Shown here: in pieces, positions 1 to 6,615 of the stretch
Position numbering within the stretch: position 1 is the first letter of the stretch
How the letters are laid out: each line of letters starts with the position of its first letter
Origin: DATACN01 sp038215095
GTDB taxonomy: Bacteria > Actinomycetota > Thermoleophilia > Solirubrobacterales > Thermoleophilaceae
NCBI GenBank assembly: GCA_038215095.1
Contig: JBBQRG010000092.1
Coordinates: 1-10,318 of the forward strand
DNA: 10,318 nucleotides
Direction: 5' to 3'
Notes under the pieces: model-generated
What the model saw: only the letters and a program-made list of their open reading frames with translations
Told to the model about the DNA's origin: nothing
Databases searched by the model: none
Made by a program: the position numbers and the translations under genes

Positions 1-1
1 C

Positions 2-520
2 GCCCTCGCCACTTTCTCGGCGTTCTCGAGCCAGACGGACAACCCCGGGAACAACGTGACTGCCGGCACGGTCGCTCTCACCGACAACGACGGTGGCTCG
101 GCCGCTTACAACGTGAGCAACGCCAAGCCCGGCCAGAGCTCTACTCCGTTCTGCATCCGCGTCGCCTACTCGGGCTCGCTGGACGCCGACGTGAAGCTCT
201 ACGCCGCCAGCGCGGTCAGCGGTGCACTCGCGCCGTACGTGACCCTGAAGGTCGAGAGCGGCGCAGGCACAGCCGCGAACTGCTCGGACTTCTCACAGGC
301 TGCCGGCGACGCCACCCTGTTCAACAGCACGCTCGACACCTTCCCGTCGAGCTACGCCACCGGCATCCTGGACTCCGGTCCGACGTCGGCGACCAAGTGG
401 GTCAACGGCAACGCGGTGAACTACCGCGTGACCGCCACTCTGTCGGCGGCCGCTCCGGACACGGCTCAGGCGGCCACGACCGGATCGCACACGATTCGCT
501 TCGAGGCCCGCAACCAGTAA
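2..520 (+). CDS. SipW-type (TasA/camelysin-like) exported protein, 3' part
   Basis: The reading frame is open from base 2 and stops at TAA 518-520, so the N-terminus lies outside the window; 172 residues are visible. The first visible stretch (FSAFSSQTDNPGNNVTAGTV, then LTDND) matches the region just after the signal peptide in SipW-dependent, TasA/camelysin-like proteins, where small hydrophobic and aromatic residues lead into an N-rich segment and a 'aGtvtLtDnD' strand. The rest is rich in Ser, Thr, Ala and Gly and predicted beta-rich. The end (YRVTATL, then HTIRFEARNQ) fits the usual last strands of this family. Two cysteines (in TPFCIRV and AANCSDF) could form a disulphide. No LPXTG motif or C-terminal membrane anchor is seen. 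By family analogy it would be a secreted fibre or surface-matrix protein; protease activity is doubtful. A SipW-like signal peptidase gene would be expected upstream. Confidence 0.8.
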   Translation, partial: ALATFSAFSSQTDNPGNNVTAGTVALTDNDGGSAAYNVSNAKPGQSSTPFCIRVAYSGSLDADVKLYAASAVSGALAPYVTLKVESGAGTAANCSDFSQAAGDATLFNSTLDTFPSSYATGILDSGPTSATKWVNGNAVNYRVTATLSAAAPDTAQAATTGSHTIRFEARNQ

Positions 521-529
521 CAGCAGCGC

Positions 530-548
530 GGGGGCGCAGGCTGCCCCC
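530..548 (+). other. Small GC hairpin after the SipW-type gene
   Basis: GGGGGC at 530-535 pairs with GCCCCC at 543-548 around a 7-nt loop, ten bases after the stop codon. There is no T-tract. It lies upstream of the stronger terminator hairpin and may protect the 3' end of the mRNA or simply assist termination. Confidence 0.35.
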
Positions 549-584
549 TCACCACTTGCGATTGGCCTCCTGATCTGATCGCTG

Positions 585-624
585 AACCCGCCGCGGGACT
601 TGCTCCCGCGGCGGGTTTCTTTTT
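585..624 (+). terminator. Strong intrinsic terminator
   Basis: A perfect 14-bp stem, with left arm 585-598 (AACCCGCCGCGGGA) and right arm 604-617, encloses the 5-nt loop CTTGC and is followed by a T-rich tract at 616-624 (TTTCTTTTT). This is a textbook Rho-independent terminator for the SipW-type gene ending at 520. The plus-strand T-tract fixes the direction. It separates that gene from the next one, which needs its own promoter. Confidence 0.95.
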
Positions 625-655
625 GGGCCGAACCGGGGTAGGCGCTGTTGCGAGC

Positions 656-685
656 TTGCAGTCGGCCAGCGCCCGGATCTAGAAT
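656..685 (+). promoter_or_regulatory. Promoter of the secreted propeller gene
   Basis: TAGAAT at 680-685 matches the TATAAT -10 consensus at 5 of 6 positions. TTGCAG at 656-661 is a 4/6 match to TTGACA, with an 18-bp spacer. Transcription would start about 692, only about 2 nt before the GTG at 694. This explains why no Shine-Dalgarno is present: the mRNA would be leaderless or nearly so. It follows directly after the terminator, as expected for an independent transcription unit. Confidence 0.6.
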
Positions 686-693
686 CGCCAGCC

Positions 694-2286
694 GTGAAGC
701 GCAGCCGCGGCCTGAGCCTGGCACTAGCCTCGGCAATCGCCGGAGCGTTGGCGATGGCGCCCGCGGCGGCGGCGGCGGACGTGACGGTCGGCAAGGCCGC
801 AGCGCCGGTGGCGAAGTCGCACCCCAAGGGCGGGCGCCGCATCCCGCGGGGCGTGGGCCCCTCGGCGCGGGCCACCGCCGCGCCACGGGCACAGCCATCC
901 GCCCTGGCGGCCGCCCCCAGCGCGCTGCTGGCCAATTTCGACGGCGTGAGCAGCCGCGACAGCGCCGTCACCAACTTCGGCCAGGAGTTCGAGCCGCCGG
1001 ACCAGGCCCTGTGCGTCGGGAACGGCTACGTGCTCGAGATGGTCAACTCCGCGTACACCGTCTACAAGCCCAACGGGACCGTGGTAACGGGGCCCTTCAA
1101 TGTCAACGGCCCGTTCAACGAGGGGCTCACCGAGTTCACGACGGACCCGCGCTGCCACTACGACACGGCGACGCACACCTGGATAGCGACGATCCTCTTC
1201 ATCAGCAGCGACTTCACCACGTCCTCGCACATCGACGTCGCCGTCAACACGTCGGGCGACCCCACGAAGCTCTGGAAGAACTACAAGATCGACACCACCG
1301 ACAACGGCGGCGCGACCGGGCCCAAGCACCCGGGTTGCCCGTGCCTGGGCGACCAGCCGACGCTCGGCATCGACGAGCACAACCTCTACGTCACCACGAA
1401 TGAGTTCTCGCTGGCCGGTGACGAGTTCAACGGGGCGCAGATCTACGCGATCGCGAAGAAGGACCTCGTCTCACTGGCCCCGAGCGTTCACTTCGCCCAC
1501 TTCGACAATCTCAAGATCGGCGGCGCCGTCGCCAACTCGGTACAGCCGGCGCTCACGACCCCCGCGACGTCGCCGGCCGAGTACTTCCTGAGCTCCCTGG
1601 ACCCGAACGGCACCTTCGACCAGCGCGTCGGCGTGTGGGCGATGACGAACCGCGCCGTCGTGGCCACCGGCGGCAGGCCCAAGCTGACGAGCGTGGTACT
1701 GCATTCCGAGGCCTACGGGATCCCGCCGCCGGCGCAGCAGAAGGGCTCGGACAGCGAGCTCGATTCCGGCGATGACCGCATGCAGCAGGTGCAGTACGTG
1801 GGCGGCAGCGTCTGGGGCGAGCTGGGCACGGCGGTCACGATCCCGGGCGACCCGCAGGAACGCGCGGGCGCCGCGTGGTTCGAGGTGAGGCCTACGCTCA
1901 GCTCGACCGGTCTCACGGGCGCGACGATGCGGCGCCAGGGTTACGTGGTCCTGAGCGGCAACTGGGTCATGTTCCCTGCCTTGCAGGTCACCCCGTCGGG
2001 CGCGGCCGCGATGGTCGTGAGCCTGTCGGGCAAGAGCCGCTACCCGAGCGCCGCCTACACCACCATGGCTCCCGGGGCGAGCTCCTTCGGGCCGCTAAAG
2101 GTCGCCGCCGCGGGCAGCGGCCCCTACGACGCGGGCGCCGACCGCTGGGGCGACTACTCCTGGGCCATCCTCGATCCGGGCCACACCTCCGTGTGGCTGG
2201 CTACCGAGTACATACCGCCGAAGGCCAGGCAAACCGCGGACCGCGTCCGGAACTGGGGCACGCGTGTGCTCCAGGTCCGACCCTGA
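694..2286 (+). CDS. Secreted protein, probable beta-propeller fold
   Basis: A 530-residue protein starting at GTG. The start is fixed by a clear Sec signal peptide (MKRSRG, then a hydrophobic Ala/Leu run, cleavage likely after about residue 27 in APAAAAA-D). Residues 30-75 are a low-complexity Ala/Pro/Arg linker. From about residue 80 the protein shows repeated strands with Trp/Tyr/Asp turns typical of propellers: PPDQALCVGNGYVLEMVN (101-118), YDTATHTW (156-163), GCPCLGDQPTLGID (214-227) and, near the C-terminus, ADRWGDYSWAILDP. Cys107, Cys154, Cys215 and Cys217 could form disulphides. I recognise the general type (uncharacterised secreted actinobacterial propeller proteins) but no catalytic motif, so no function is assigned. 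There is no obvious Shine-Dalgarno, in line with the promoter lying so close to the start. It converges on the M20 gene with no base between the two stop codons. Confidence 0.8.
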   Translation: MKRSRGLSLALASAIAGALAMAPAAAAADVTVGKAAAPVAKSHPKGGRRIPRGVGPSARATAAPRAQPSALAAAPSALLANFDGVSSRDSAVTNFGQEFEPPDQALCVGNGYVLEMVNSAYTVYKPNGTVVTGPFNVNGPFNEGLTEFTTDPRCHYDTATHTWIATILFISSDFTTSSHIDVAVNTSGDPTKLWKNYKIDTTDNGGATGPKHPGCPCLGDQPTLGIDEHNLYVTTNEFSLAGDEFNGAQIYAIAKKDLVSLAPSVHFAHFDNLKIGGAVANSVQPALTTPATSPAEYFLSSLDPNGTFDQRVGVWAMTNRAVVATGGRPKLTSVVLHSEAYGIPPPAQQKGSDSELDSGDDRMQQVQYVGGSVWGELGTAVTIPGDPQERAGAAWFEVRPTLSSTGLTGATMRRQGYVVLSGNWVMFPALQVTPSGAAAMVVSLSGKSRYPSAAYTTMAPGASSFGPLKVAAAGSGPYDAGADRWGDYSWAILDPGHTSVWLATEYIPPKARQTADRVRNWGTRVLQVRP

Positions 2287-3462
2287 TCAGACCGCGAGCA
2301 TCTCCCCGGCGAACCGCGCGTACACGGCGGCGCAGCGGCCCATCGCCGCCTCGTCGATGAACTCGTCGGGACCGTGGGAGACGTCGAGCCGGCCGGCCCC
2401 GTAGGCGAAGGCCGGGATGCCGAGCTGCGCGTACCAGCGTGTCTCGAGCACGCCGGGGCACAGCTCGAACCTCGGCGCGGCGCCCTCCACCTGCGCGACG
2501 CAGCCGGCCAGGGTGGCAGCGGCGGGGTGAGTCTGCTCGGTACTCGCCGACGGTTGGCGTTGCAGGATGTCGATGGTCACGTCGGCACCGGCGCGGCTGG
2601 CGGCCTCGGTGATCGCGTCGGTCAGGCACGCCACCTCCTCGTCGAGATCCTCCTCCGGGTTGAAGCGCCGGTCGATCGAGAACCACGCGGACCCCGGCAC
2701 GGCGTTGAAGTTGGCCCCTGCCCCTGCCGCGCCACCCACCACGAGCATCGAGTCTCGCTCGAGCAGGTCGTGGGCGAGGTCCGCGAGCGGCCCGGCCACC
2801 CGGACCATGTGCTCGAAGGCGTTGACTCCCAGATGCGCTTGCCCGACGTGCGCCTCCCGCCCGGCCACGTCGACCCGCATCGTGATCGCGCCCCGGTTCG
2901 CGTGCCACACGACTCCACCGGTCGGCTCGGCGGTCAGCATGGCCGGGGCGTTGGGGTCGATCAGCCCGGCCTCTCGCAAGTGACCCGACCCCGCCACGCT
3001 TCCCGTCTCCTCGTCGCAGACGAAGTGGAACACGATCCGGCCGTCGCCGAGCAGTCCGAGTTCCCTGGCCGCTGCGGCGCCGTAGATCATGCTCACGAGG
3101 CCACCCTTCATGTCGGCGGTCCCACGACCGAAGATCTTGCCGTCGCGCCGCTCCGGGCTGAACTGGTCTCGCCGCTGCGCAGGAACGACGTCGAAGTGGC
3201 CGTGGAAGTAGACGGTCCGCGGCCCGTCGCCGACGGCACCGAGAACGACGCACGGATCCTCGAGCTCCGCCCTCGGCGCGAGCTCGATCACCTCGGGCGC
3301 AAGATCCAACCGGTACATCGCATCCCGCAGCAGGGACCCGCAAGTGCCGAGCGCGCGCCCCGGCGGATTCTCGGTGGCCACGGCCACGAGCTCCTCGACG
3401 AGCTCGGCCATCTCGTCAGCGCGAGCGTCGAGCCAGGCTTGCAAGTCAGTGGCGCGATCCAT
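2287..3462 (-). CDS. M20-family metallohydrolase (ArgE/DapE-like)
   Basis: A 391-residue cytosolic amidohydrolase of the M20 peptidase/deacylase family, of usual length. Visible motifs, in order, are YFHGHFDVVP with His89 and Asp91; GRGTADMKGG with the bridging ligand Asp117; CDEETGS with Glu151 (general base) and Glu152 (ligand); TAEPTG with Glu179; GREAHVGQAHLGVNA with the dimerisation-domain His205; and SHGPDEF with His363. The full di-zinc ligand set is therefore present. The family removes acyl or peptide groups from amino-acid-like substrates (acetylornithine, succinyl-DAP, N-acyl amino acids, dipeptides); the sequence does not decide which, and the setting does not suggest arginine or lysine synthesis. 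ATG 3462 is chosen because the longer open frame reaches through the cupin gene. It is third in the MerR-cupin-M20 operon, 17 nt after the cupin stop, with only a weak GGCGG-type Shine-Dalgarno. Confidence 0.9.
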   Translation of the reverse strand: MDRATDLQAWLDARADEMAELVEELVAVATENPPGRALGTCGSLLRDAMYRLDLAPEVIELAPRAELEDPCVVLGAVGDGPRTVYFHGHFDVVPAQRRDQFSPERRDGKIFGRGTADMKGGLVSMIYGAAAARELGLLGDGRIVFHFVCDEETGSVAGSGHLREAGLIDPNAPAMLTAEPTGGVVWHANRGAITMRVDVAGREAHVGQAHLGVNAFEHMVRVAGPLADLAHDLLERDSMLVVGGAAGAGANFNAVPGSAWFSIDRRFNPEEDLDEEVACLTDAITEAASRAGADVTIDILQRQPSASTEQTHPAAATLAGCVAQVEGAAPRFELCPGVLETRWYAQLGIPAFAYGAGRLDVSHGPDEFIDEAAMGRCAAVYARFAGEMLAV

Positions 3463-3479
3463 CGAGCGATCGCCGCCGG

Positions 3480-3887
3480 CTACGCCTCGGGCTCGGCGTG
3501 GTACTCGTCGTCGGTGACGTGCTCGCCCCAGGTGACCGGGCTGCCGGAGTCGTCGGCCTCCTGCATCGCGATGTGGGTCATGAAGCGATCCGGCGCGGCG
3601 CCGTGCCAGTGGTCCTCGCCGGGCTCGAAGAACACGCGGTCGCCCGGACGGATGGCCTCGATCGGGCCGCCGCGGTGCTGGCAACGGCCGACGCCCTCGG
3701 TCACGTAGATGGTCTGGCCGAAGGGGTGGGTGTGCCACGCGGTCCGGGCGCCGGGCGTGAAGTGGACGCTGGCGGCTCCCACGCGGGAGGGCGTCGACGG
3801 TGTGGCGACGGTGTCGATGAAGACCGCGCCGGTGAACCAGTCGCTCGGCCCGGGCGTGGTCTCGAGGGAGTTGCGGGTGATCTGCAT
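3480..3887 (-). CDS. Small cupin, manganese hydroxynitrile-lyase-like
   Basis: A 135-residue single-domain cupin. From memory it closely resembles the small bacterial cupins shown to act as (R)-selective hydroxynitrile lyases (the Granulicella tundricola type). It shares DWFTG (16-20), FTPGARTAWHTHPFGQT (43-59), a GG...I.PGDRVFF.PGE stretch (73-91), HWHGAAP (93-99) and the ending EHVTDDEY. The expected metal ligands are His52, His54, Gln58 and His93, the His/His/Gln/His set of that group. Cyanohydrin cleavage is the activity known in vitro; the natural role of such cupins is unsettled and may be other carbonyl or quinone chemistry. The start has an excellent Shine-Dalgarno, AAGGAG (complement of 3895-3900), 7 nt before the ATG. 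It is second in its operon, 24 nt after the MerR stop. Confidence 0.88.
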   Translation of the reverse strand: MQITRNSLETTPGPSDWFTGAVFIDTVATPSTPSRVGAASVHFTPGARTAWHTHPFGQTIYVTEGVGRCQHRGGPIEAIRPGDRVFFEPGEDHWHGAAPDRFMTHIAMQEADDSGSPVTWGEHVTDDEYHAEPEA

Positions 3888-3911
3888 GCGAGTTCTCCTT
3901 ATGGTCGGCGG

Positions 3912-4652
3912 CTACTTCCCCCTGGAGAGCCGCTTGGCGATGTCGGCGAAGGTGCTGTCGACCTCCCGGCTCATCGTCTGGCGGAACACGCCGAGCAGCG
4001 CGTGGGCCGCGAGAGGGCGCGTGCGCTCCATGGCCTCGGCTATTCGCGGCCATTCCTCCTCGGGCATTCCGGCGTCTGCGAAGGGCTTCCACACGTCGTC
4101 CAGGAATAGCTTGATGAAGCGCCGCGACACAGAGCGCGCGTGGCGCTCCAGTTCGCCCGCCGCGTCGAGGGCGTGTGCGACGTCGATGCCGGTGCGCTGG
4201 GCCTCCTCGGCGGCGTCCAGCAGCGATGGCGTCGGCGACTCGTAGAGCCCCTCGCCCAGCGGCACCAGGATGCCGAGCTTCTCCGCCTTCGCGAGGGCCT
4301 TCGCGGCGGCGGCCCCCTCCAAGCCGAGGCGCTGCGCCAGCTCTGTGCCTTTCAAGATCTCGGGCTGCTCGACCTCGGCGGTGGCGTCGGCGGCCTCCTT
4401 CACGCGCAGGAGGCCCGCGCTCGTGGAGTTCGACTCGGCGAGCAGGCGCTTGATTCCCTCGAGCTTCAAGCCTTCGTCCTGCAGCTTCTTGATCAGCTGG
4501 ATGCGGGCGACGTGGTCGTCGCCGTAGTAGCCCACCCGCTTGCGCACCTCGGGCGGCGGGAGCAGGCCACGCGCGTGGTGGGAGCGGATGTTGCGTACCG
4601 ACAGGCCCGTCTCCTGGGCCAGCCGCTCAATGGTGAGCTGATTGTCCGCCAA
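3912..4652 (-). CDS. MerR-family transcriptional regulator
   Basis: A 246-residue protein. Residues 5-72 form the MerR winged-helix DNA-binding domain: LTIERLAQETGLSVRNIR is the helix-turn-helix, GLLPPPEVRKRVGYY the wing, then HVARIQLIKKLQDEGLKLEGIKRLL. The remaining roughly 170 residues are Ala/Leu/Glu-rich helices, too long for a classic metal-sensing MerR (about 135 residues). The protein has no cysteine, so thiol-based metal or redox sensing is unlikely; a small-molecule effector is more probable. The start is TTG at 4652: an in-frame TAG lies seven codons upstream, nothing else in between can start the protein, and the HTH begins at residue 6. No good Shine-Dalgarno is present. It leads the operon with the cupin and M20 genes and is divergent from the membrane-protein operon, the usual position for a local regulator. 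Confidence 0.9.
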   Translation of the reverse strand: MADNQLTIERLAQETGLSVRNIRSHHARGLLPPPEVRKRVGYYGDDHVARIQLIKKLQDEGLKLEGIKRLLAESNSTSAGLLRVKEAADATAEVEQPEILKGTELAQRLGLEGAAAAKALAKAEKLGILVPLGEGLYESPTPSLLDAAEEAQRTGIDVAHALDAAGELERHARSVSRRFIKLFLDDVWKPFADAGMPEEEWPRIAEAMERTRPLAAHALLGVFRQTMSREVDSTFADIAKRLSRGK

Positions 4653-4660
4653 GGAGGCGG

Positions 4661-4691
4661 AGTGTAGCCCCTACAAATGTGACGGTCACAA
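4661..4691 (-). promoter_or_regulatory. Candidate MerR-type promoter, 19-bp spacer
   Basis: On the minus strand TTGTGA (complement of 4686-4691) is a -35-like hexamer and TACACT (complement of 4661-4666) a -10-like hexamer matching TATAAT at 4 of 6. The spacer is 19 bp, the over-long spacing typical of promoters that MerR proteins activate by DNA distortion. The -10 lies 8 nt before the TTG start at 4652, so the transcript would have almost no leader. Hexamer matches are modest; the spacing and position are the main support. Confidence 0.4.
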
Positions 4692-4698
4692 CCGTGAC
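4678..4698. promoter_or_regulatory. Candidate operator: overlapping inverted repeats
   Basis: TGTGAC at 4678-4683 and GTCACA at 4685-4690 form a perfect 6-bp inverted repeat around a single G. A further GTGAC at 4694-4698 makes a second inverted repeat with GTCAC at 4685-4689 (loop 4690-4693) and a direct repeat with GTGAC at 4679-4683. The element lies between the divergent MerR gene and membrane-protein gene and overlaps the MerR -35-like hexamer. The MerR protein is the obvious candidate to bind it, which is inference. Confidence 0.55.
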
Positions 4699-4753
4699 GT
4701 TGTTTGATGTTACGATCTCGGCGGCCCGGGGTACGTCCCCCGAACCCGTCTTC

Positions 4754-4760
4754 AGAGGAG
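4754..4760 (+). promoter_or_regulatory. Shine-Dalgarno of the membrane protein
   Basis: AGAGGAG lies 4 nt before the ATG at 4765. It supports that start and contrasts with the divergent MerR gene, which has none. No convincing plus-strand promoter was found; TACGAT at 4711-4716 is a possible -10 without a good -35 partner. Confidence 0.7.
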
Positions 4761-4764
4761 ACCA

Positions 4765-6615
4765 ATGACTCCGCTTTCGATCGCCGCGGCCGCCGCCCCA
4801 GCCGGCGGGGCCGCCACCGGCGAGATCATCCAGGCCACGTCCGGCGCAATGGTGCTGACGATCGCGCTGCTCGTCCTGGGCATCGGCCATCGCAGCGGCC
4901 GCGTGGCCCTGCTCGGCCGCTGGGCCGCCTTCAGCGAGCGCGTCAGCGGCCTGCCCGGCTGGGTGGCATTGCCCGCAGGCGTGGCCACGGTGTCGCTCGT
5001 GACCGCGGTATTCGGGATGTACTGGGACATCTCGCTGCACATCGACCAGGGGCGCGACCCGGGCCCCCTTGCCAACCCCGCGCACTACTTCATCCTCGCC
5101 GGCCTGTTCGGGATCTTCGCGGCAGGCTTCTTCGCGATGGTGCTGCCCAAGCAGCGGCCGAGCGCGACCGCGATCAAGCTCGGGCCGGACTGGTACGCCC
5201 CGCTCGGAGGCGTGCTCGTGTGCGCGTGCGGCGCCTTCGCCCTGTTGGGCTTCCCGCTGGACGACATGTGGCACCGGCTGTTCGGCCAGGACGTGACGCT
5301 CTGGGGCCCCACCCACTTGATGCTGATCGGGGGCGCTTCGATGACCCTCGTCGGGCTGGCCGTGCTGATGGTCGAGGGTCGGCGCGCGAACGCCGCCGCA
5401 GGCGAGGCCAGGCGCGAGCGCTCTTTGGCGCGCGTCGCCCGCGGAGTGGCTCTGACCGGCGGCTTCATGCTCGGCCTGTCCACCTTCCAGGCCGAGTTCG
5501 ACTTCGGTGTCCCGCAGTTCCGCTTCGTGTTCCAGCCCGTGTTGCTGATGATCGCCGCGGGGGTGGGACTGGTGGCGATCCGCCTGTGGGCGGGACGCGG
5601 CGCGGCACTCGGCGCCGTCGGCTTCTTCATCCTGCTCCGCGGCACCCTCGCGCTGCTGATCGGCCCCCTGCTCGGTGAGACCACACCCCATCTGCCGCTC
5701 TACATAGTCGAGGCGCTGGTGGTGGAGGCGGTGGCGCTGCGCATCCCGCGGGAGCGCCCGCTCGCCATGGGCCTCTGGTCGGGCCTGGGCATCGGCACGC
5801 TGGGCCTGGCCGCCGAGTGGGGCTGGTCACACGTCTGGATGCCCCTTCCCTGGCCGTCCACGCTCGCGCCCGAGGCGCTGCTGCTGGGCTTCGCCTCGGC
5901 GCTTGGCGCGGCGCTGGTGGGAGCCTGGATCGGCACGCGCATGAACGTGGAGCCGATGCCCCGCGGGGGTGCCCTGAGGACCGCCGCGGTGGTGGGCGCG
6001 GCCGTGATCGCGCTGATCGTGGGCTATGCCTTGAACAAGCCGCCCGAGCAGGGCGTGCGCGCGCACGTTGCCCTGACCCCGGCCGGCGACGGCGGTGGGG
6101 GACGCCACGTGAACGCCGACGTGCGGGTGACCCCGCACCCCTCCGCCGACAACGCGGAGTGGCTGACGGCGACCGCCTGGCAGGGCGGCGGTCTGGTGGT
6201 CGACCGCCTGGCCAAGATCGGACCCGGGCACTACCGCACCACCGAGCCGATCCCCGTGCACGACGACTGGAAGGCGCTGATCCGCCTCCAGCACGGCAAC
6301 TCGCTGACAGGCGTGCCGATCTACCTTCCCGAGGACAAGGCGATCCCGGTGAAGGGCGTGCCCGCGCCGGCCAGCTTCGACCGCCCGTTCGTCGCCGACC
6401 ACCTGATCCTCCAGCGCGAACAGAAGCCGGCCGCCGGGGCGCTCACAGCCATCGCCTACCTGGTCGTCCTTGCCATCGCACTGGGGCTGCTTGCCCTGCT
6501 GGCCTGGGGCCTGCACAAGCTGGCCGACGGCGACGGAGCCGAACCGCAGTCACGGCCGCGCCGGCGCTCGAGCCGGACGCCGGCCCGACAGCATGCCCAG
6601 GCGGAGAGCGCGTGA
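4765..6615 (+). CDS. Polytopic membrane protein with D-x3-H motifs
   Basis: A 616-residue integral membrane protein. I count about 12 hydrophobic segments between residues 20 and 422, a soluble region at about 423-557, a last membrane segment at 560-583, and a basic tail (RPRRRSSRTPAR). The first helices carry WDISLHID (Asp88, His92) followed by NPAH107, then DDMWH (Asp166, His170) followed by GPTH184, repeats that look like metal or haem ligands. The soluble region has a beta-sandwich look with KIGPGHYRTTEPIPVHDDWK (484-503), reminiscent of FixH/YtkA- or CopC-like domains in membrane copper and respiratory systems; that is a resemblance only. I do not recognise a named family. It heads an operon and overlaps the next gene by 4 nt (GTGA at 6612-6615). 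The start is supported by the AGAGGAG site. Confidence 0.8.
   Translation: MTPLSIAAAAAPAGGAATGEIIQATSGAMVLTIALLVLGIGHRSGRVALLGRWAAFSERVSGLPGWVALPAGVATVSLVTAVFGMYWDISLHIDQGRDPGPLANPAHYFILAGLFGIFAAGFFAMVLPKQRPSATAIKLGPDWYAPLGGVLVCACGAFALLGFPLDDMWHRLFGQDVTLWGPTHLMLIGGASMTLVGLAVLMVEGRRANAAAGEARRERSLARVARGVALTGGFMLGLSTFQAEFDFGVPQFRFVFQPVLLMIAAGVGLVAIRLWAGRGAALGAVGFFILLRGTLALLIGPLLGETTPHLPLYIVEALVVEAVALRIPRERPLAMGLWSGLGIGTLGLAAEWGWSHVWMPLPWPSTLAPEALLLGFASALGAALVGAWIGTRMNVEPMPRGGALRTAAVVGAAVIALIVGYALNKPPEQGVRAHVALTPAGDGGGGRHVNADVRVTPHPSADNAEWLTATAWQGGGLVVDRLAKIGPGHYRTTEPIPVHDDWKALIRLQHGNSLTGVPIYLPEDKAIPVKGVPAPASFDRPFVADHLILQREQKPAAGALTAIAYLVVLAIALGLLALLAWGLHKLADGDGAEPQSRPRRRSSRTPARQHAQAESA

Noticed and set aside
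724..1380. 218-codon minus-strand frame inside the propeller gene
   Set aside because: Val/Arg/Gly-rich antisense shadow; the plus frame has a signal peptide and propeller motifs.
2374..3708. 444-codon plus-strand frame antisense to M20 and cupin
   Set aside because: Arg/Gly/His-rich composition with no motif; the opposite strand carries the complete M20 metal site and the cupin.
3463..4092. N-terminal extension of the M20 frame to about 600 residues
   Set aside because: The extra part runs through the cupin gene in another frame, is Arg/Pro/His-rich without domain character, and the M20 domain begins normally at ATG 3462.
4627..5691. 354-codon minus-strand frame antisense to the membrane protein
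   Set aside because: Gln/His/Glu/Ala-rich mirror of high-GC coding DNA; the plus strand gives a clean membrane protein with a Shine-Dalgarno.
5817..6611. Upstream extension of the small helical protein frame
   Set aside because: Arg/Pro-rich out-of-frame reading of the membrane-protein gene; GTG 6612 has a Shine-Dalgarno and the GTGA overlap.
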